From Pleurocapsa sp. MO_226.B13 (GTDB lineage: Bacteria; Cyanobacteriota; Cyanobacteriia; Cyanobacteriales; Xenococcaceae), in contig JASJEI010000433.1 in assembly GCA_030064795.1 (NCBI GenBank), positions 1 to 7,970 on the forward strand: DNA of 7,970 bases, read 5' to 3'. Below are positions 4,730 through 7,970 of this stretch, in pieces. The position numbers were made by a program, and so were the translations under genes. Positions within the stretch are counted from its first letter, which is position 1. Every line of letters starts with the position of its first letter. A model generated the notes under the pieces. That model ran no database searches and was not told the origin of the DNA. It saw only the letters and a list, made by a program, of their open reading frames with translations.

Positions 4730-5083
4730 ATGCGTTTTTTAGTGGATGAATGTACTGGTACGAGAGTAGCGGGTTGGCTTAGAGAACAAGGATACGAAGT
4801 ATTTTCAGTTTATGAAGAAGCCAGAGGCATTACTGATAATACAGTTATTAAAAAAGCTTTTGACGAAAACTGGATTTTAATTACTAATGATAAAGATTTT
4901 GGGGAAAAGGTTTATCGCGAACAAATGCCCCATCGAGGAATAATCTTGTTACGTTTGCAGGATGAACGCTCTGCCAACAAAATTGATGTTCTACAGCGTT
5001 TGCTTTCAATGTACCGCGAACAAATACCCGATCGCTTTGTGGTGGTTACAGAAACCCAAGTTCGTTTTCGTACTAAATCTTAA
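4730..5083 (+). CDS. DUF5615 PIN-like toxin
   Basis: This 117-residue PIN-like protein belongs to DUF5615 (related to Mut7-C), presumed ribonuclease toxins paired with DUF433. The acidic active-site residues are visible: RFLVDECTG with Asp6 and Glu7, GITDNTVI with Asp36, and ILITNDKDFGE with Asn53, Asp54 and Asp56. The core HRGIILLRL and the end RFVVVTETQVRFR are typical and complete. The gene is intact. Its last 54 bases plus about 17 following bases are copied at 2390-2460, and its last 24 plus about 17 at 1671-1711, on both sides of hicAB. Orphan copies of this end suggest that recombination in the island repeatedly used this segment. An R1 repeat follows 32 bases later. Confidence 0.88.
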   Translation: MRFLVDECTGTRVAGWLREQGYEVFSVYEEARGITDNTVIKKAFDENWILITNDKDFGEKVYREQMPHRGIILLRLQDERSANKIDVLQRLLSMYREQIPDRFVVVTETQVRFRTKS

Positions 5084-5115
5084 TTTGCGCTCGTTGTGTT
5101 CGGTCGATAGTAAAG

Positions 5116-5225
5116 GCGATCGCTCTTTCTCATCCACTAACAACAAATACCATCAACTAATTCCCCCCACACTTGGGGGCTAGGGGGCAAGATTCCCCCC
5201 ACACTTGGAGGGTCAGAAGGGCAAA
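5116..5225. repeat. R1 dispersed repeat, copy G
   Basis: GCGATCGC, CTTTCTCATCCACTAACAAC, ATACCATCAAC and two consecutive CCCCCCACACTTGG(G/A)GG palindromes, each followed by a TAGGGGGCAA or TCAGAAGGGCAAA tail. The doubled palindrome resembles copies A and F. This is the right edge of the repeat-rich island. Confidence 0.83.
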
Positions 5226-5327
5226 TCCTCTCCAAATCAACATCAAAAATGTGATTGAGATCGCTGCACTAAAACTATTAATTATTAGCAAAAATATCTA
5301 AAAAAAAGTTTTCTGGGGTGATATGTT

Positions 5328-5356
5328 TTGTCGATCGCTTGGGTAATTTTTAAATA
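5328..5356 (+). promoter_or_regulatory. Promoter candidate for the first pilin gene
   Basis: TTGTCG (5328-5333), 17 bases, then TAAATA (5351-5356), or TTAAAT one base earlier. The spacing fits a sigma-70 type promoter and the boxes are moderate. It would give a leader of about 60 nt. Confidence 0.5.
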
Positions 5357-5358
5357 GG

Positions 5359-5424
5359 AAAACAAAACACCTAAACAAACACAAAACACAAAACACAAAC
5401 ACTTATTAATTGAAGGATATAGAC
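5359..5424 (+). promoter_or_regulatory. G-free A/C-rich pilin leader with ribosome site
   Basis: Positions 5359-5411 contain no G and consist mostly of AAAACAC/AAACAC units, so the RNA cannot form stable stems. The first G-rich bases are GAAGGA at 5412-5417, a good Shine-Dalgarno eight bases before the ATG at 5425. An open leader plus a strong ribosome site fits a very highly translated structural protein. Confidence 0.65.
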
Positions 5425-6015
5425 ATGAATAACGTATTTACTGCTAAATTACTACAAAACTTAAACAACAAAAAAGGCGAAAAAGGTTTTACTTTAATTG
5501 AATTATTAGTTGTTGTAATCATCATCGGGGTATTAGCTGCTGTTGCTCTACCTAACCTACTAGGTCAAGTTGGTAAAGCTCGTGAATCTGAAGCTAAATC
5601 CGCAATGGGTGCATTAAACCGCGCTCAACAAGGTTATCATTTAGAAGCTAGAGCGTTTTATGGCGGTGGGGCAGTTGATGGTTCTGATACATGGGCTGAT
5701 ACTGAAACTGCCCTAGGTGTAGTTCCTGGAAAAGAGTTTTATGTCTACAGTAACATTAGTCCTACTGCTGCTGGTGCTACAGATACTCAAAGCGAAATGA
5801 TTGCTGTAGCTGTTGACCCAAACAATGATGGTGCGAGAGATTTTGCTACTGGTATGACTTACAATGCTGGTGCTTTTACTTCTACCTTGTGTGTCGCCCA
5901 AAATAAAGCAGCTGTTGCTGGACCTAGGACTACTGCTGCGGCAATTACTGCTACTTTACTAGCTGACGTTGATGTTGCTAATAACGACTGTGATGCTGGA
6001 AATATTATTGAATAG
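5425..6015 (+). CDS. pilA: Major-type type IV prepilin (Pilin_GH, PilA-like)
   Basis: This is a 196-residue prepilin of the cyanobacterial Pilin_GH kind, exported to the inner membrane, cleaved and methylated by PilD, and assembled into type IV pili for motility, adhesion or DNA uptake. A 21-residue basic leader ends in KKGEKG|FTLIE, with cleavage after Gly21 and Glu at mature position 5. It is followed by the hydrophobic helix LLVVVIIIGVLAAVALPNLL and the polar continuation GQVGKARESEAKSAMGALNR. The globular part carries DPNNDGARDFATG and two Cys (156 and 189) that can form the C-terminal disulfide loop. I start at ATG 5425 rather than TTG 5410 because the ribosome site GAAGGA fits only the ATG. 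It is followed by a strong terminator, so it is probably a separate abundant transcript. Confidence 0.93.
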   Translation: MNNVFTAKLLQNLNNKKGEKGFTLIELLVVVIIIGVLAAVALPNLLGQVGKARESEAKSAMGALNRAQQGYHLEARAFYGGGAVDGSDTWADTETALGVVPGKEFYVYSNISPTAAGATDTQSEMIAVAVDPNNDGARDFATGMTYNAGAFTSTLCVAQNKAAVAGPRTTAAAITATLLADVDVANNDCDAGNIIE

Positions 6016-6040
6016 ATTTAATTACTTAATGTAATTAAAT
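6016..6040. repeat. Perfect A/T inverted repeat just after the pilin stop
   Basis: ATTTAATTAC (6016-6025) pairs exactly with GTAATTAAAT (6031-6040) around five bases. The hairpin starts at the base after the stop codon. It may protect the 3' end or cooperate with the terminator that follows. Confidence 0.6.
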
Positions 6041-6047
6041 CATCGTT

Positions 6048-6093
6048 CTGTCAGGATAGAGAATTATATTTTTATCCTGACAGTTTTTATTTT
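6048..6093 (+). terminator. Rho-independent terminator between the two pilin genes
   Basis: CTGTCAGGATA (6048-6058) is a perfect 11-bp complement of TATCCTGACAG (6073-6083), with a 14-base loop and TTTTTATTTT after the stem. It should end most transcripts of the first pilin and make the downstream genes either weakly read-through or separately promoted. Confidence 0.88.
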
Positions 6094-6137
6094 AACCATT
6101 TTAATAATTTGAATTCCAATACATTATAAACTTAAAT

Positions 6138-6653
6138 ATGAAAACTAATTATCTAAAAATTGTATTATTCAAAAGCTTATTAAAATCACAGTATAAAGGT
6201 TTCACTCTAATTGAATTACTAGTCGTAGTTATTATTGTTGGAGTTCTATCTGCAATTGCCTTACCCAATCTACTCGGTCAAATAGGCAAAGCCAGAGAAA
6301 CAGAAGCAAAAAGCACTTTGGGTACATTAGCTCGTTCTCAACAAGCTTATCATTTTGAAGCTAAAACCTTTTATGATGGTAACGATTTAACTACAGTAGG
6401 TATAGGTATTTCTGGCGATTATTATAACTTCACAGTAGATAATACTGCTGACCAAGACAAAGCACTACATACTGCTTATGCTAACGATCCTAGTAATTCT
6501 GGTGCCAGAGATTTTGCTATTGGAGTTTATTACAATGCCTCTCAGTATACTCAAACTTTATGTATTGCTACAGGTGTAGATAATGACGGTACTACCTCTA
6601 GCGTTACTGCTCAGGCAGACGGGACTTGTAATGGAGGTACGTCTATTCAATAG
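6138..6653 (+). CDS. pilA: Second type IV prepilin (Pilin_GH)
   Basis: This is a 171-residue paralogue of the preceding pilin. Its leader of 21 residues ends KSQYKG|FTLIE, and the helix LLVVVIIVGVLSAIALPNLL and GQIGKARETEAKSTLGTLAR are almost the same. The head is shorter and diverged, but it shares DPSNSGARDFAIGVYYNA with DPNNDGARDFATGMTYNA in the neighbour and has two Cys (142 and 164) for the terminal loop. It is probably a minor or alternative pilin of the same fibre. No Shine-Dalgarno sequence precedes the ATG. A TATAAA box at 6125-6130 lies seven bases before it, so a leaderless or nearly leaderless message is possible. Expression by read-through past the terminator is the alternative. 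The order pilin-pilin-next gene is like Synechocystis pilA1-pilA2-sll1696 (from memory). Confidence 0.92.
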   Translation: MKTNYLKIVLFKSLLKSQYKGFTLIELLVVVIIVGVLSAIALPNLLGQIGKARETEAKSTLGTLARSQQAYHFEAKTFYDGNDLTTVGIGISGDYYNFTVDNTADQDKALHTAYANDPSNSGARDFAIGVYYNASQYTQTLCIATGVDNDGTTSSVTAQADGTCNGGTSIQ

Positions 6654-6677
6654 TTTTAATTTTATGAGGTAAATAGT

Positions 6678-7460
6678 ATGAAATTAAAAGCAGTAAAATT
6701 AATTTTAAGTATTTTGTTTTCTTTAGGTTTAACTGGTGCGATTGTTGCCTTACAAAAACCACAACTAAAAGTAGAAAAAAAACTTGATTTGCCAGAATAT
6801 AATCGACAAGAATCAAAAGAAAAAACTACTGCAAGCTTGCTCGCAAAGATGCCCAGTTTTGGCTATGACAACTTGATAGCCGACTGGGCATATTTAAAAT
6901 TTTTGGTTTATTTTGGCGATAGTGATGTTAGGCAACATACTGGCTATGCTGCTACCAGTGACTTGTTTAAAACTGTAGTTAAAAATGACCCCCGTTTTGT
7001 CGAAACCTATTTTAAGTTGTCTCCTGCTAATTCTTTGTTTGCAGGTAATCCAAAAGAAAGTACCGAATTAATCGAACAAGGTTTAGCATCGATTACTCCA
7101 CAATCTCATCCTGATTCCTATTTCTTGTGGATTTACAAAGCCATAGATGAACTCTTGTTTCTTGGTGATTCTGCTGCTGCTAAACGTTCTTACGAAAATG
7201 GTATTGAATGGGCAAGCTACTATGATGATGATCGCAGTAAAGCAGTTTCCGCCCGCATGAAGGTAATGTCTGAATTTTTGGCAAATAATCCTGATAGTGT
7301 TGAGGCACAGATTGGTTCGTGGTTTCAGTTATTGACCAATGCCAAGGATGATGCAACTCGCCAAAGGGCAATTGATAATATCGAAAGACTGGGTGGCAAG
7401 ATTCAATTTACCCCCAACGGCGTAAAGGTTACAGTCCCCGAAGAACATCGCCGTACATAA
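6678..7460 (+). CDS. Membrane-anchored helical (TPR-like) protein of the pilin locus
   Basis: This 260-residue protein has an N-terminal signal or anchor helix, KLILSILFSLGLTGAIVALQ (7-26), after a basic start. A charged linker and a mostly helical body follow, which look like degenerate TPR units: MPSFGYDNLIADWAYLKFLV (58-77), FKTVVKNDPRFVETYFKLSP (97-116), then AAAKRSYENGIEWASYYDDD (164-183). It most likely faces the periplasm. The function is not known to me. Its place 24 bases after a pilin gene, with a good AGGT ribosome site (6667-6670) seven bases before the ATG, suggests it is co-transcribed with the second pilin. It appears equivalent to Synechocystis sll1696 (from memory of that locus), so a role in pilus assembly or pilin handling is plausible inference. 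Confidence 0.75.
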   Translation: MKLKAVKLILSILFSLGLTGAIVALQKPQLKVEKKLDLPEYNRQESKEKTTASLLAKMPSFGYDNLIADWAYLKFLVYFGDSDVRQHTGYAATSDLFKTVVKNDPRFVETYFKLSPANSLFAGNPKESTELIEQGLASITPQSHPDSYFLWIYKAIDELLFLGDSAAAKRSYENGIEWASYYDDDRSKAVSARMKVMSEFLANNPDSVEAQIGSWFQLLTNAKDDATRQRAIDNIERLGGKIQFTPNGVKVTVPEEHRRT

Positions 7461-7494
7461 TTGCCATGTCGATAATTCTCCACCAATACCGCCT

Positions 7495-7546
7495 GTAGGG
7501 GCGGTTCGCGACGCGAAGCTAGTCCTTTAGGGCGAACCGCCCCTAC
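7495..7546. repeat. GTAGGGGCGGTTCGC palindrome (REP-like)
   Basis: GTAGGGGCGGTTCGC (7495-7509) is perfectly complementary to GCGAACCGCCCCTAC (7532-7546), leaving a 22-base loop in which GCGAAGC and CCTTTAGG are recognisable. It lies 35 bases before a RAYT transposase gene, the usual place for a REP-type target. There is no T run, so it is not a classic terminator for the gene at 6678, although the stem could still stall polymerase or protect RNA. Confidence 0.82.
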
Positions 7547-7581
7547 CATCAATCAACGCAATAATACAATAACCAAAACCG

Positions 7582-7970
7582 ATGAAATACGACCCCAATC
7601 GACACCACAGGCGATCTATCCGATTACCAGGATACGATTACCGCCAATCTGGGGCGTATTTTGTGACGATCTGCGTGGATCGACGACAATGTTTATTTGG
7701 CGATATTGTTGATGGACAAATGAATTTAAACCAACATGGTGTAATTGTTGCCGAAACATATCAATGGTTGTGTCAACGTTATCGATATTTACATACCGAT
7801 GAATGGATCGTGATGCCCAATCATTTTCACGCCATCATGGTTATCACCGACCAATCCCGTATGGATTCCGACCAATCCCGTATGGATGCCGCCCAACCCC
7901 GTATGGATGCCGACCAATCCCGTATGGATGCCGACCAATCCCGTATGGATGCCGACCAATCCCGTATGGA
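7582..7970 (+). CDS. REP-associated tyrosine transposase (RAYT, Y1/HUH family), partial
   Basis: The frame opens at ATG 7582 and has no stop before the window ends (129 complete codons). RAYTs are single-strand nucleases of the Y1 family related to IS200 TnpA, thought to cut and move REP hairpins. Seen: HHRRSIRLPGYDYRQSGAYF (8-27) then VTICVDRRQCLFGDI, the typical entry motif; a middle part including QHGVIVAETYQWLCQRY; and WIVMPNHFHAIMVI (75-88) with the HUH pair His81 and His83. From residue 90 it becomes a seven-residue repeat, DQSRMDA, instead of the usual linker toward the catalytic Tyr helix, which would lie outside the window. A short GC-rich palindrome precedes the gene. I cannot tell whether the frame ends properly. 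No Shine-Dalgarno sequence is visible. Confidence 0.88.
   Translation, partial: MKYDPNRHHRRSIRLPGYDYRQSGAYFVTICVDRRQCLFGDIVDGQMNLNQHGVIVAETYQWLCQRYRYLHTDEWIVMPNHFHAIMVITDQSRMDSDQSRMDAAQPRMDADQSRMDADQSRMDADQSRM
7849..7970 (+). repeat. 21-bp tandem repeat inside the RAYT gene
   Basis: Six units of GACCAATCCCGTATGGAT plus a variable codon (TCC or GCC) run to the window edge, with the last incomplete. Units four to six are identical; unit three has GCC and CCC changes. The period is 21, so the frame is kept and encodes DQSRMD(S/A). It starts five codons after the HUH motif. The true copy number lies outside the window. Confidence 0.95.

Noticed and set aside
4962..5183. Plus-strand open frame of 73 codons
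   Set aside because: It overlaps the 3' end of the DUF5615 gene in another phase and continues into the R1 repeat.
622..5225. Integron-type cassette array with R1 as attC sites
   Set aside because: No integron integrase gene, no GTT core sites with paired L/R boxes, and R1 copies differ too much in arrangement. Only the general gene-repeat pattern is similar.
5410..5424. TTG at 5410 as start of the first pilin
   Set aside because: The ribosome site GAAGGA overlaps and follows it and fits the ATG at 5425. The shorter leader of 21 residues also equals that of the second pilin.
5713..5901. Minus-strand open frame opposite the first pilin
   Set aside because: It lies entirely antisense within a clear pilin gene, and its composition reflects the pilin codons.
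7180..7371. Minus-strand open frame opposite the helical-repeat protein gene
   Set aside because: It is a shadow of the coding strand, with no motif and no start signal.
7495..7546. Rho-independent terminator after the helical-repeat protein gene
   Set aside because: The stem is strong but there is no T run on either side, and the sequence is of a dispersed repeat type.
7849..7970. CRISPR-like array of short direct repeats
   Set aside because: The units are contiguous with no spacers, the period is 21 bp in frame with a transposase gene, and no cas gene is present.

Overview
The window looks like chromosomal DNA of an AT-rich cyanobacterium. The palindrome GCGATCGC (HIP1) occurs a dozen or more times, nearly all in the non-pilin part. 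The short GC-rich dispersed palindromes between genes are of a kind seen in cyanobacteria, and the pilins are of the cyanobacterial Pilin_GH type. I cannot place the genus.

Positions 1-5225 form an accessory, repeat-littered island. The left edge (minus strand) holds a piece of an IS200/IS605-type TnpB. Two partly duplicated DUF559 endonuclease-like genes follow, near 722-1258 and 4031-4418. Each is broken by a different small non-autonomous element: a 155-bp one with ATACCA ends (783-937) and a 181-bp one with AAATCC ends (4220-4400). Between and beside them lie four type II toxin-antitoxin modules, all on the plus strand: hicAB (1806-2374), a VapB-like antitoxin with a frameshifted PIN toxin (2627-3222), a Phd/RelB-RelE pair (3429-3879), and a DUF433-DUF5615 pair (4479-5083). 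The toxin genes overlap their partners in the first three, and the last pair is 11 bp apart. An 80-110 bp degenerate repeat, called R1 here, recurs seven times in the gaps. It runs from a HIP1-like site, through a CATCCA...ACACCAAA...CCATCAACCTATT core, to a CCCCC...TTGGGGG palindrome. Two orphan 3' ends of a DUF5615 gene flank hicAB, so the island appears to have been built by recombination between module ends.

Positions 5226-7460 are ordinary core-type DNA: two type IV prepilins with the GFTLIE signal, then a membrane-anchored helical-repeat protein. The layout resembles the Synechocystis pilA1-pilA2-sll1696 locus as I remember it. The first pilin has a promoter candidate, a 53-nt leader without G, a good ribosome site and a strong rho-independent terminator, which should make it the most highly expressed gene here.

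Positions 7461-7970 hold a perfect 15-bp-stem palindrome beginning GTAG. After it comes the start of a REP-associated tyrosine transposase (RAYT) that runs off the window. Directly after its HUH motif the RAYT frame passes into six in-frame copies of a 21-bp tandem repeat. Two other palindromes in the window, inside the small elements, also begin GTAG and end CTAC, so a link between this RAYT and dispersed palindromes is worth testing.
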